A DNA stretch of 64,000 bases from positions 233,791,879-233,855,878 of the forward strand of contig CM061062.1 in the NCBI GenBank assembly GCA_030762895.1. The letters run 5' to 3'. The notes below the pieces were generated by a model. It did no database searches, was not told where the DNA came from, and saw only the letters and a program-made list of their open reading frames with translations. This DNA is from Sophora flavescens. Taxonomy: Eukaryota > Streptophyta > Magnoliopsida > Fabales > Fabaceae. This document shows positions 35,225-46,601 of this stretch, piece after piece. The translations under genes and the position numbers were made by a program. Within the stretch, counting starts at the first letter, position 1, and every line of letters begins with the position of its first letter.

Positions 35225-36690
35225 TGTTTGGACGGGTCTGGGCAAGTATACCCAGTCGTGCAAGTAATACGGTGGTGAGACCGTTTTATCGTTCCCACGA
35301 GGACTGCGACAAGTACTAGCACGTACCAATTCAACTACTATCTAAGCGATTCTTGGATTGAAGAGAGTTCTATACTAATTATCAAGCCCACAAAAGTAAA
35401 AATAAACAGAATAAGAAAAACAAGCTCTTTTTGTAATTTTCTCAAACACTTGGAAGGTAATAAAAGATGGTTTTCAAATATGATAAAAGATGTTGGGATT
35501 AGGTTCACTAAACTTCATCCCAATGCAATGAAATGACTAATAAACAGTTTCTACTTCAATTATGACAATCAATCCACTAAATTACTCAAGCCCCGATTCC
35601 TCGGATGACAAGAGCCTAAATCCACTAATAGACCCTAATTCCTTAGGTGGCCTAGATTAATGAATTTGCATTATGATTAGGGATTACACGATTGCTAATA
35701 AACCTAGTTCCATTCCTAGATACAAGGTTTACTAGGTGATTAATTTCAGTTCCGGTTCTAATACGAATTTTCCAATTGCATATCAAAACACTAATCAAGT
35801 CATGGGGGTGCTAGCCACAACAAGCATTAAGAACAGAAAATCAATCACTCAATAAAGAAGTAAAAACCATATTAAAAGATTCAAGTCATATACATGAGAA
35901 TTCAGAAATAGTTACCATAACCCCAACAATGGGAGTTTAACTACACATCATCAAAGTAAAAGGGAAAAGAAAAGATACTAAGATGAAGGAAGGGAAGAAC
36001 TCCATGGAAGGATGCACCCAGCCACCACAGCAGCAGAGATTGCCTTTCTTAGGGTTTCTTGGCCGCATCCTTTTCTCCAAATCAATCCCCCCTCAATTCT
36101 GCTCTAAAACAGCTTATAACAGGGGTTCTGGGTTTCGCGCGCTCGCTGGGCGAGACGTAGCTCGCAAGGAGAATGTTAAAAATCTGGTCTTTAGAGAATT
36201 GATCTCTCGTGAGGCGAGAGTGGATAGCGAGGTGAAACCAAAAGGTCCTTCTCAAATACGCCCGTGATGAGTATCAGGGCCTGGGTGTGATGGCTTCTGG
36301 TCCTCAGGCTCGCGAGGCGAGACATGGTTCGCGTGGAGAGACAGAAATGGTTGCATTCTCTGGCACAGTCAGCCTTCAGGCTCGCGAGGCGAGGTGTGAT
36401 TCGCGGGGCGAGACAGAAAGGATGACATTCTCACATTTCTGTGTCTTGGTCTCGCGAGGCGAGTAACCTCTCGCGGGGCGAGCATTCCCAGAATTGCATT
36501 CTCCATTGTTTCTTCATTCCCTTGACTCTAAGTTAACCAGATTTTTCATTGATTCCTGCAAAACAACACCAAGAAACCGCTTCACCCGTTCCAAGGGAAA
36601 AACTAACTAAAATCAAATAAAGAATGCTTCATCTATATGAAAAATGCATGCAAAAGTGTACATGAAACATGATGTAAAATCACACTATCA
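35225..36690 (-). repeat. D 3' LTR (left copy)
   Basis: About ten CTCGCCTCGCGAG-like words at 36139-36482, read toward a TATA-like GTTATAAG at 36113-36120 on the minus strand. It is about 98% identical by eye to 41181-42649. Confidence 0.85.
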
Positions 36691-38256
36691 AATCACCCCA
36701 AGCTTATTCAATTACTTGTCCTCAAGCAATCACTAAGGCCAGAAGAAAAAACAGAACATGGATAGTGAATCAAGAACCCAAGCAAAATTATTCAAGCAAC
36801 AGGCATTTCAAACTATTCAGCAAGAGACAATCAGTTTCAAGTCCAATTAGAACTTAGGTTTTCTAGATTCATATTCTCACTGATTAGGGCACTCTTTCTC
36901 ACCTGAAGATCACCCCAAGCTTGTTCATTTACTTAGTTCTCTTTCTAACCTCACTCAAGTGTTTAGGGGTATATAACATTTCACTCAATTTTCCTCAAGG
37001 AATGAATCCTACCATAGGCTAGCTTGACTGTCAACCACATCTCTACTTTATTAATGAAAACATTTAAGAATCAAGAGGTCTTTTACTTGGTTGTAACGGG
37101 ACAATGGGATTAATCATTAGGTGGGGAAGTCAAGAAAAGGAAATTTCAAAAGGCTACACAAAATATCAATCATTGCAACACAAGACCTTCTAAAATACCC
37201 TTTTTGGGTTTTGATTCCTTTTTCCACCTTTCTTTCTTTCTTTTCATTTTATTTCTCATTTCTTTTTGTCATCCCCTTCTTTATATATTTTTCTTTTGTT
37301 TTTCTTTTGCTTGGAGAAGGGGAGATTTTTCATCTCAAGAGAAATATTTTTCTGATTCTTTCATCCCATACTTTTTTCAACTACCTTTTTACCCTTTTGT
37401 ACAATACTTTAGAAGGTATCCTATCAATTGTCATTCATCAAAATGTTTCAGGGTACCAAGAAAAATATTTTTATTCTTTCAGGCTCAAAATTGGGCAACT
37501 AAGGGGTAGCATTTCATCAATCAAAGCTCAGAAGGCCGAAAAAAATACATAGTGCCTCAATCATTTTCAAAAACGTTTTCAAAAATTTTTAAGCTTTGAA
37601 ACGGTTTCAAGTCAAGTTCTAGAGAAATATAATCCAAGAGGAATAACACTCAATCAGAAAGAGTGGGGTAGATTTAGTGAGTACCCCTTTTTGGCTCAAA
37701 ATCTCACATTTTAGTAGTTCAAAAATCAGTGAGAAACACAAATCTACAAACCCATATGCTAATTATCAACTATCACAGATCATCTCAAGCATTTTCATTT
37801 GCAGCCTTATCACAAGAATAAAAAAATTGGGTTCAAAAAATCACTATCTCAAGTTATTTGGCACGTAGTTCTCACAATTGGATGCAAAATCTAAACAAGG
37901 GTAATTGGATCATGTGATCATGCAAACTATCATGCAAAACTATATGAATGCAACATGAACAATGCAAATGCAAAATACCCTTACCTCAAGCTTAAGAATT
38001 TACATTGTCCCCAATGTAAACAATCAAGTTGGAGAGGGAAGAAAATTGGAACGGCTTACCGAGACGATAGCAGGTGTTGACTCACATGCCTAGTCAGGAG
38101 GAATTGCATGAAAATTGGGTCCCGACCGTGATGCTTCTCCTTCCTCCTTTCCCTTAAAACACTTAACAAACCTATTAATATATGATATTTTCCTCTTGAT
38201 CTTCTCAAATTATTCAAGAGGCCAAAAATCAAAAACAAAAGGAAAATGAAAAGAAA
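36691..38256 (-). other. D 3' non-coding interior
   Basis: No gene. It is homologous to 7236-8858 of element C, including T-rich runs and the polypurine tract next to 36691. Confidence 0.75.
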
Positions 38257-38304
38257 CTTGGGTTGCCTTCCAATAAGCGCTTCTTTAACGTCACTAGATT
38301 GACG
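38257..38304 (-). promoter_or_regulatory. Conserved post-gag-pro hairpin motif in D
   Basis: The minus strand reads CGTCAATCTAGTGACG, then AAGCGCTTATTGGAAGGCAACCC. It matches the C motif closely and lies just after the protease stop. Confidence 0.65.
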
Positions 38305-38316
38305 GGCTTCTTTCAA

Positions 38317-40818
38317 TTAACCGGGGTTGGCTGGGCATAGAAGTGCAAGAGCACTTTTCTTCCATGGAACTCCTTTAAAGAGATGATTTTTCTTATAAGG
38401 CCAACATTTGTGCTTCCGCTTTGCCCTTTTTGCTCTGAGCCTCGTGGCCTTTTTCTTACTCCTTCCCGGCGGAGGTTCTGTTTTCACAAGATGAGCAGAT
38501 CCAACTTCATCACCAATTGATACATCATTTGTCTTGCAGAGCTTCAGATTTGCTTTCATGTTGAGCTTTTCCTTATTCTCAAGAGTAGAGGGGTGGTGTT
38601 GATGTGCAACGACTTCTTTAGCCACTGTATCCACAATGTCCATGAGGAAACAATCCTCTTCATCACTCGGGCGATGCATAGCTTCAAATACATTGAAAGG
38701 GACTTCTTCATCTTGCACTCTGAATCGCATCTGGCCTTTTTGTACGTCTATCAAAGCGCGACCAGTCGCTAGAAAAGGTCTCCCCAGTATGAGCAGAACT
38801 TCTGCATCCTCCTCCATGTCTAAAATCACAAAGTCCGCTGGGAAGATAATCTCATCCACCTTTACCAGAACATCTTCCAAGATACCATAAGGACGCTTGA
38901 TTGATCTATCAGCTAGTTGCAATGCCATCCTTGTTGGTTTCACCTCCCCACCTCCAAGCTTATTCAAAATTGAAAGCGGCATCAAATTGATACTCGCTCC
39001 CAAATCACATAGGGCCTTCCTGATAGCAACACTCCCAATAGTGCAAGGGATTGTAAAACTACCAGGATCTTTCAGCTTCGGAGGTAGCTTCCTTTGAAGT
39101 ATCGCACTGCACTCTTCGGTTAAGGCAACAGTTTCGCCTTATTTAAACTTTCTTTTCTTCGTGAGCAGTTCCTTCATGAATTTTACATAATTGGGCATCT
39201 GCTCTAGTGCTTCAGCAAAGGGTATGTTGATCTGTAGCCTCTTGAAAATGTCAAGGAACTTGGCAAACTGTTCTTCTTTCTCCTTTTTCTTGCTCAAGTG
39301 AGGATAGGGCAACTTCACATAAGAGGGGATCACTTGAGGCTTGTCTCCATCTTTCAAAAGCTGACTTTTAGTCTTCCTCAAAATTGAATTCTCATCTACT
39401 AGCTTCTCCCTCTTGTCTTGTTCACTGGCTTTTTCTTCTTCCTCAACTACAACCTCTTTGCCTTTTTCCTCTTTTTCCTCAGCACTCAATTATGTTTTTC
39501 CATCAACTTTCTGATTCTTCACCAAAGGCTCACCGCCCACATTCTCAAGACTTTTACCACTCCTCAAAACAACAACATTGCAATGCTCCTTAGGATTAGT
39601 TTCAGTGTTACCTGAAAAACCGCTGCTAGATTGCTCCGCTAGGTTCTTTGCAATTTGGCCAACTTGAACCTCCAAATTTTTTATAGAAGCATCGGTATTT
39701 TTCTGGTTTGACATGGTTAATTGCATGAACTGATTGAGGGTGTTCTCCAAGATAGAAACCCGGTCTTGAGGCGGTTGTGTAGGAGGAGGCTTGCTTGTTT
39801 GTCCGGCATCTTGCTTCCAACCAAAGTTTGGTTGATTCCTCCACCCTTGGTTGTAGTTGTTAGGGAGTTGGTTGTTGCCTGGCCGCCCATAGTTCCCCAT
39901 ATAATTAGCTTCCTCATGGGAACTAGGCGGTGCCTCACATATTCCATTATCGTGATCACCTCCACAAAAATCACATCGCATTACCTGTTGGTGTGGCATG
40001 GTTGTCCCTTGAACAGTTTGGAGTTGTTGTGGGAGTTGAGCTAGTTTCTTGGTAAGAGACTCCAGTTGTTGTGTCATGAGCTTGTTCTGAGCCAACAGTG
40101 TAGTTTGTGAATCTAACTCCAACACTCCCCTTCTTGATGTGGGACCCCGATCATGATGCATCAAGTAATCATTTGACGCCATAGCTTCTATCAAAACCAA
40201 TGCTTCCTCTGCTGTCTTTGTATTCATGGAACCTCCAGCTGAGGCATCCAACATGTACCTGGTTGACGGCCTCAATCCATTACAGAATGTTTGCATTTGG
40301 GTATGATCATCAAACCCATGGTTTGGACATCTTCAGAGCAATTCCTTGAACCTTTCCCAGGCGTCATGAAGAGTCTCACCTTCTTGTTGAGCAAAGCTTA
40401 TGATGTCACTCCTCGTCTTCACAAATCTTGAAGTGGGGAAGAATCTTGCCAGAAATTTTGCCTCTAAGTTGTCGCATGTAGTGAAGCTCCCCCTTGGTTG
40501 TGATTGGAGCCAAGACTTGGCTCTATCTCTTAGAGAGAAAGGAAACAACCACAGGCGAATTGCATCATCGGATGCACCATTTATCTTCACTGTATCGCAC
40601 AACTCTAGGAAATTGGAAACATGACTGTTGGGATCTTCCTTCTCCAACCCAGAAAACTGATTTTGTGAAACCATATTGATGAGATTTGGCTTGATTTCAA
40701 AATTGGTGCAGTTCACTAGAGGCCTCACTATGCTAGTGACATGCTGGTTGACATTTGTATTGGCATAGTCACCAAGTGTCCTCCGTGGTGGTGGAGCACC
40801 TTCACCATTGTCTGCCAT
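38317..40818 (-). pseudogene. gag-pro: D gag-protease with three in-frame stops
   Basis: One reading frame of about 834 codons runs from ATG 40816-40818 to the stop at 38317. It is broken only by TGA 40333, TAA 39490 and TAA 39139. The Gag domain is at 40640-40330 (FPFSLRDRAKSWL, LEAKFLARFFP). A zinc knuckle CDFCGGDHDNGIC is near 39965. A charged linker follows, then an aspartic protease with MGASINLMPLS near 39000 and ILGRPFLATGRALIDVQ. The C-terminus is lysine/arginine-rich. This is the Athila-type arrangement; RT and integrase are absent. The three stops without frameshift parallel those in B. Confidence 0.9.
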
Positions 40819-41180
40819 TCTGAGTTCTTCTTAACAAACTTGAGATATGGAAGTCTCTTGCTCTTCTCCTTGTTGTTCTAACAAATTCTGCTGTCTTGCT
40901 TGCCTCCTATTCGCCCTAGCTGTTCTTTCAATTTTTGGGTCGTAGAGGAGTTGGTCAGCTGGGATAGTACCTCGCATACAAAAACAGTCTAGCAAGCAAG
41001 AGTGTTAGCAGTAAAGGTTAGCACACAACAGCAAAGACACCAGAAAAATGACAGCAAAAATAGAACAGAAAATTATAACAGAAAAAATTTTATAACAGAA
41101 TTTTTTTTTTTGCCTAAATTAGTAACCAAAATGGATATGCTAGTATTGAAACACAGTCCCCGGCAACGGCGCCAAAAACT

Positions 41181-42649
41181 TGTTTGGACGGGTCTGGGCA
41201 AGTATACCCAGTCGTGCAAGTAATACGGTGGTGAGACCGTTTTATCGTTCCCACGAGGACTGCGACAAGTACTAGCACGTACCAATTCAACTACTATCTA
41301 AGCGATTCTTGGATTGAAGAGAGTTCTATACTAATTATCAAGCCCACAAAAGTAAAAATAAACAGAATAAGAAAAACAAACTCTTTTTGTAATTTTCTCA
41401 AACACTTGGAAGGTAATAAAAGATGGTTTTCAAATATGATAAAAGATGTTGGGATTAGGTTCACTAAACTTCATCCCCATGCAATGAAATGACTAATAAA
41501 CAGTTTCTACTTCAATTATGACAATCAATCCACTAAATTACCCAAGCCTTGATTCCTCGGATGACAAGAGCCTAAATCCACTAATAGACCCTAATTCCTT
41601 AGGTGGCCTAGATTAATGAATTTGCATTATGATTAGGGATTACACGATTGCTAATAAACCTAGTTCCATTCCTAGATACAAGGTTTACTAGGTGATTAAT
41701 TTCAGTTCCGGTTCTAATACGAATTTTCCAATTGCATATCAAAACACTAATCAAGTCATGGGGGTGCTAGCCACAACAAGCATTAAGCACAGAAAATCAA
41801 TCACTCAATAAAGAAGTAAAAACCATATTACAAGATTCATGTCATATACATGAGAATTCAGAAATAGTTACCATAACCCCAACAATGGGAGTTTAGCTAC
41901 ACATCATCAAAGTAAAAGGGAAAAGAAAAGATACTAAGATGAAGGAAGGGAAGAACTCCATGGAAGGATGCACCCAGCCACCACAGCAGCAGAGATTGCC
42001 TTTCTTAGGGTTTCTTGGCCGCATCCTTTTCTCCAAATCAACCCCCCCTCAATTCTGCTCTAAAACAGCTTATAACAGGGGTTCTGGGTTTCGCGCGCTC
42101 GCGGGGCGAGACGTAGCTCGCAAGGCGAATGTTAAAAATCTGGTCTTCAGAGAATTGATCTCTCGCGAGGCGAGAGTGGATCGCGAGGCGAAACCAAAAG
42201 GTCTTTCTCAAATACGCCCGTGATGAGTATCAGGGCCTGGGCGTGATGGCTTCTGGTCCTCAGACTCGCAAGGCGAGACATGGTTCGCGTGGAGAGACAG
42301 AAATGGTTGCATTCTCTGGCACAGTCAGCCTTCAGGCTCGCGAGGCGAGGTGTGATTCGCGGGGCGAGACAGAAAGGATGACATTCTGCTGTTTCTGGAT
42401 GTCTTCAGTCTCGCGAGGCGAGTATCCTCCCACGGGGTGAGCATTCCCAGAATTGCATTCTCCACTGTTTCTTCATACCCTTGACTCTAAGTTAACCAGA
42501 TTTTTCATTGATTCCTGCAAAACAACACCAAGAAACCGCTTCACCCGTTCCAAGGGAAAAACTAACTAAAATCAAATAAAGAATGCTTAATCTATATGAA
42601 AAATGCATGCAAAAGTGTACAGGAAACATGATTTAAAATCACACTATCA
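41181..42649 (-). repeat. D 5' LTR (right copy)
   Basis: It has the same word array (42097-42440) and TATA-like site near 42070. On the minus strand it ends GTCCAAACA, followed by AGTT and the PBS at 41157-41174. Confidence 0.9.
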
Positions 42650-43739
42650 ATAGGTTGGCTTCTTCATTTTCAGAATAACTACTAGTGGAATCCATATCAT
42701 TTTCTTCCCAAGCTATGTATGCTCTTCTAGGCTTTCTTCCTTTCTTTTCCTTGTTGTCATTCTTCTCATACTTTTCTTTCTTTTGTAGCCTTGGACATTC
42801 ATTTTTGTAGTGTCCAATCTTTCCACAATAAAAGCATTTGCTTGTTGAGGAAGAGCTTTCACCTTTGTTTGTGTTCTTTTTGGTAGGAAAACTGGATTGC
42901 TTCTTGTTTCTATTCTTCTTGATGAATCTTCTAAATTTCCTCACAAGAAATCCCATGTCTTCTGCTTCGGATTCTTCACTTTCATCAAGGTGTTCATCTT
43001 CATCACTTTCTACCGATTCTTTGGAAATATGAGCCTTGAGTGAGAGTCCTTTCTTCTTTTTCTCCTTATCTTCATGATTATTCAATCTATTAAGTTCCAA
43101 TTCGTGTTCTTTCAACTTGCCAAATAGAGTAGCAATCTGCATCGTGTCAAGATCCTTTGCTTCAGCAATTGCAGTAATTTTTTGATGTCATTCACGACTC
43201 AAACATCTCATAATCTTGTTAATCTTTTTCTCATCTGTGATTGTATGTCCGAGTCCTTCTAGATGGTTCACAATGTGTGTAAACCTCTTTTGCAGTTCAT
43301 CTATCTCCTCACCATTCTTCATGTGAAAGAGTTCATATTCATGGATTAGTGCATTCATCCTTGCTCTTTTCACATCGTTGGTTCCTTCATGAGTGAGTTG
43401 AAGAGTATCCCACATTTGCTTTGCCGTTTTGCAATTGGATACCTTGAAAAACTCATCATAATTCAAAGCAGCTGTTATAATATTCTTTGCTTTAGCATTA
43501 TAACCAACTCTTCTTTTATCATCATCATTCCAGTCATCTTTTGGTTTAGTTTGTTTATTTCCCTTAGAATCAAGAATAAATGGAACATAGGGACCATTTT
43601 CAACAGCATCTAAAACATCTAAACCAGCAGCCTCAAGAAAGATAAGCATTCTTTCTTTCCAATACATGTATTGAGAGCCATTAAAGGCAGGGGGTCTAGT
43701 GAGTGAAGCCCCATCACCCAGGATATCATTTGTAGCCAT
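42650..43739 (-). pseudogene. gag: G gag (Ty1/copia), truncated by element D
   Basis: It starts at ATG 43739 (MATNDILGDGASL) 37 nt after the PBS. The N-terminal part (RPPAFNGSQYMYWKERM) and the UBN2-like Gag domain (TAKQMWDTLQLTHEGT, LHEL-type helix) are at 43739-43188. A frame break lies at about 43185 (CLSREW stretch). The rest (43142-42650) has an acidic segment and a CCHC knuckle CFYCGKIGHYKNEC near 42840. The frame stops where the D LTR begins, so protease and the remaining pol are absent on this side. Confidence 0.85.
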
Positions 43740-43775
43740 CTCTTGAAGCTATTAAGCTTTGTAGCAAGAGTTTTA

Positions 43776-43787
43776 GCCCTGATGCCA
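43776..43787 (-). other. G primer binding site (tRNA-iMet type)
   Basis: The minus strand reads TGGCATCAGGGC, two changes from TGGTATCAGAGC, just after the LTR end CCACTACCAACA. Confidence 0.7.
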
Positions 43788-43789
43788 AT

Positions 43790-45430
43790 TGTTGGTAGTG
43801 GCTACGGTCTCGAGGGGGGGGGGGGGGGGTGAATTGAGATATTGAAAACTTTTTCAACAATTTAAAGCAAAACAGTGTTTCTTTAAAGAAAATTGGTTTT
43901 CAATAAATTTTAATTCCCAAGAATCAGGTTATGGAACAAGTAATGATGATAAGAAGAATTATAAGTAGTAACAACAGATTTTAACACAGATTGCAGATTA
44001 AAGATTCAAGTTTAACAAGTATATGGAGTTTAGGGATGAGAAGAACACGCAAACCGATTTATCCTGGTTCGGCTACCTCCTCTGGTAAGCCTACATCCAG
44101 TCCCACACCTCTGTGGCTTTCTTCATTATAATCAGCAATTACACAATTCTAATTACAGCAGCACAAGGATAACCTCCTTGCTTGAAAAATCTCCAGAAAG
44201 CACACTAGCTTTTCTATACCCAAGGATCCCTTCTATCCTTGTTAAAGCCTAAGAGATACCCTCTCTTAATCACTCTAATTTACAAAAATAATTGAGTAAA
44301 AGTAAGACTCTAAAAGTATGATTATACAAATTGAAGTTCTAACTACTATCACACTTTTCTCAGAGATGAAGCACTTAGTTTTCACAATCAGAATGAGTTG
44401 CGTTTATTGTATATTGTACGTGTTATGTTGAAAAGTGTTCTTTTAATCCATCTTTATATAGAAGACAAATTATAGCCGTTGGGATCATTTAAAACAGATT
44501 TGGATCTGATTTACAAAATCTGCTTTCTTGATTCTTGATCTTGAAATGAGATTCTGTTTGATCTTTGTAGAGTTTGCATCCTTCTTGAAATATAATTGTT
44601 TCCATCTGAAAGGATAGCCAAGTCTTTTTGAAGAGTAATATATCCGTGTTTATTTGAAGAGAAAAAATATCCAAGTCTTTTTGAAGAGAAAAATATCCGT
44701 GTCCATTAGCCACGTCAGCAGACGGGAGTATTAGCTCAAGGTTATTGGACGGGCTCCAATTGGTAGACGAGAGTGCTAACACAAGGTTATTGGATGGGCT
44801 TTAATTTGTAGACGAGCTTTATATACCATGTAAGTGGACGGAGCTTCTTATTAAGATCTTAGCGCGTATCATTTAGTAGACGAGCTCCAAGTGCCACTAT
44901 CAGTAGACGAGCTCCAAGTGCCACGTCAGCAGACGAGCTCTTCTGTTTCTTTGAGTGGACGCACTTCATGTGCCACGTCAGCAGACGAGCTCTTCTATTT
45001 CTTTCAGTGGACGCGCTTCATGTGCCACGTCAGCAGACGAGCTCTTTTGTTTCTTTCAGTGGACGCGCTTCATGTGCTCTTTCAGTGGACGACAGCTTTT
45101 TACTTTGCTGTTCCTTTAGTGGATGTGCTTTCTTTGTTCTTTCAGTGGACGACAGCTTTTTAGTTTGTTGTTCTTTTAGTGGACGTGCTTTCTTTGTTCT
45201 TTCAGTGGACGAGCTCTTTAGTTGTTCATTGGACTTCAGCTCTTTACTTTGTTGGACGTCATTGTTGGTTCACTTCATTAGACGAGCGCTTATATTTTCC
45301 CTGTGTTGGACATGCGCTAGTTTTGCTTTGTTGGACGAGTGATCTTGCATGCAACTTAACACCAAATGAGTACGTAGTCAAAATTAAAAATCTTATGCAA
45401 AATACACTTTGTTTGTCATACATCAAAACA
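43790..45430 (-). repeat. G LTR with internal tandem repeats
   Basis: The minus strand ends CCACTACCAACA (43790). The other end is tentatively TGTTTTGATG at 45430. It has a 16-G run on the plus strand (43814-43829), a TATA-like TATATAAAG on the minus strand near 44452-44462 and the repeat array at 44880-45240. Plus-strand open frames here (44891-45433) are products of the repeat. Confidence 0.65.
44880..45240. repeat. Tandem arrays of 52-bp and 60-bp units
   Basis: CACGTCAGCAGACGAGCTC recurs at a 52-bp period (ends 44940, 44992, 45044). CTTTCAGTGGACGACAGC recurs at 60 bp (45079, 45139, then 45199 as CTTTCAGTGGACGAGCTC). Both share the AGTGGACG/GACGAGCTC core. Confidence 0.9.
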
Positions 45431-45985
45431 TGAATGTGGACTTAGTCTCACAAACAGTTCTAGCCTCATGTGTATTTCTATGCTTAAAATATTTCTTATA
45501 GAGCATGATATATTCTTCATCAGAGAAATACCTTTTCAAGAGTTCTATCTCAGCATTGAGATCCTCATCCTCTTCTTCTTCCTCTGTTCTCTTCCTCTTT
45601 TTATGTTCTTTCTTTTTAGGTGTTTCCTTAGGCGCCTTCTTCTTTACTTCCTTTTTCTTTGGTGCAGCCTTTGATGTCTCACCAACATTTTCCTTTCCTT
45701 TGGAATCCTTTCTCTTAACAGGTTGCTTGATTTGTTGTTTTCCTTGCCTCTGAGAGGTTTTGGTTTTCTCCATTTCCTTCTTCTTAGGGCGTGAAGGTGT
45801 GGCTAGGGGGGAAAGTTGTTGAGGTGTGGAAGAATTGGTTGAAGATGATGAAGTAGATTTTGATTGAACTGGAGTAATGGGTGCGGTTAGCCATTTTAGG
45901 GATTTTCGAGTTCTGCTAGGGTTTTGGGTGCTGAAGATTTGATTTAGAAATGTGAAGAATTTGGAGGGAAAATTGGGTATTTATA
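45423..45985 (-). CDS. Basic low-complexity ORF with its own TATA box, downstream of G pol
   Basis: The frame from ATG 45773 gives 116 residues, and stays open upstream to about 45960 without an ATG (SRTRKSLKWLTAPITPVQ, then Ser/Thr/Pro-rich), so the original start is probably mutated. The protein is very lysine-rich (KKKEVKKKAPKETPKKKEHKKRKR), followed by an acidic run. A TATA box (TATAAATACCC on the minus strand, 45979-45985) lies about 40-60 nt before the open frame. It occupies the position of the extra, env-like ORF found after pol in some copia elements, but no membrane segment is visible. Function unknown; possibly nucleic-acid binding by charge. Confidence 0.45.
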
Positions 45986-45999
45986 GAATCAGGTCAGTC

Positions 46000-46530
46000 A
46001 ATCGATGTATCAATCGATTCATTAGAGGTTTTTAGCTTGTTCAATACTTCAGACAATCGATGTGTCAATAGATGTATAAGCTATGTCAGAGAGTACCAAG
46101 ATCTGAAACTTGAACTTAATCGATGTGTCAATCGATGTATATACAGGATTATCAAATTTAACCCAAGTACATCGATGTATCAATCGATACATAAGCACTT
46201 ACAGAGAGTAGTGCTTTTTGAATCAGTAGATCAATCGATGTACAAATCGATTTATATCAGATCAAATTAGGATTTTCATATTTTCATAGCAGGTTAATCA
46301 ATGTTGAAATCGATGTATAAGGACTTCCAGAGAGTCATGTTTTCTGATTTTGTCTAACAATCGATGTGTAAAGCGATGCACTAGTGTTTTCTATGTATAA
46401 AAGACTTTGATCAATCGATGTAACAATTGATGTAAATATGTTAGAATAAGATTTTTAGATTTATACATGGATTGCATAATCTGTGTACTAGCTTTGAGGT
46501 TATGGTTTTGGCTTAAGCTAATCGATGGAC
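46000..46530. repeat. Array of ATCGATGTATCAATCGAT-like palindromic words
   Basis: About eight degenerate modules occur near 46010, 46063, 46118, 46170, 46230, 46292, 46350 and 46410, spaced about 50-60 bp. AGAGAGT recurs at every second module (46087, 46203, 46330), suggesting a decayed unit of roughly 115 bp. It is directly upstream of the 45979 TATA box on the minus strand. Confidence 0.8.
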
Positions 46531-46601
46531 TAAGACCAACAATCAAGAAATCATGCATTCAATCAAACAAAACATCAAGCATAAGTTGGATCAATTATTC
46601 C

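Larger units (their letters stand above)
35154..42649 (-). mobile_element. Element D: Athila-type gag-pro element with an extra leader stub
   Basis: Minus-strand element. The 5' LTR is 41181-42649, the interior 36691-41180 and the 3' LTR 35225-36690. The LTRs start TGATAGTGTG and end GTCCAAACA. The 3' LTR is followed by 71 bp (35154-35224) identical to the PBS and leader at 41110-41180, so the structure is LTR-interior-LTR-leader. The right end cuts a Ty1/copia gag (element G). No RT or integrase is present. LTRs and 3' interior are related to element C. Confidence 0.85.

Noticed and set aside
34760..35329. Minus-strand small open frames near 34760-35329
   Set aside because: They cross the boundary between a truncated LTR and element D and contain no domain; the 35048-35329 frame repeats at 41073-41285 as part of D.
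44880..45240. CRISPR-like regular repeats
   Set aside because: The genome is a plant nuclear one; spacers are related to each other and there are no cas genes.
44891..45433. Plus-strand repeated-peptide open frames (FQWT, SVD units)
   Set aside because: They are translations of the 52/60-bp tandem repeat antisense to the G LTR; the period of 52 is not a multiple of three, so the frame is not conserved between units.
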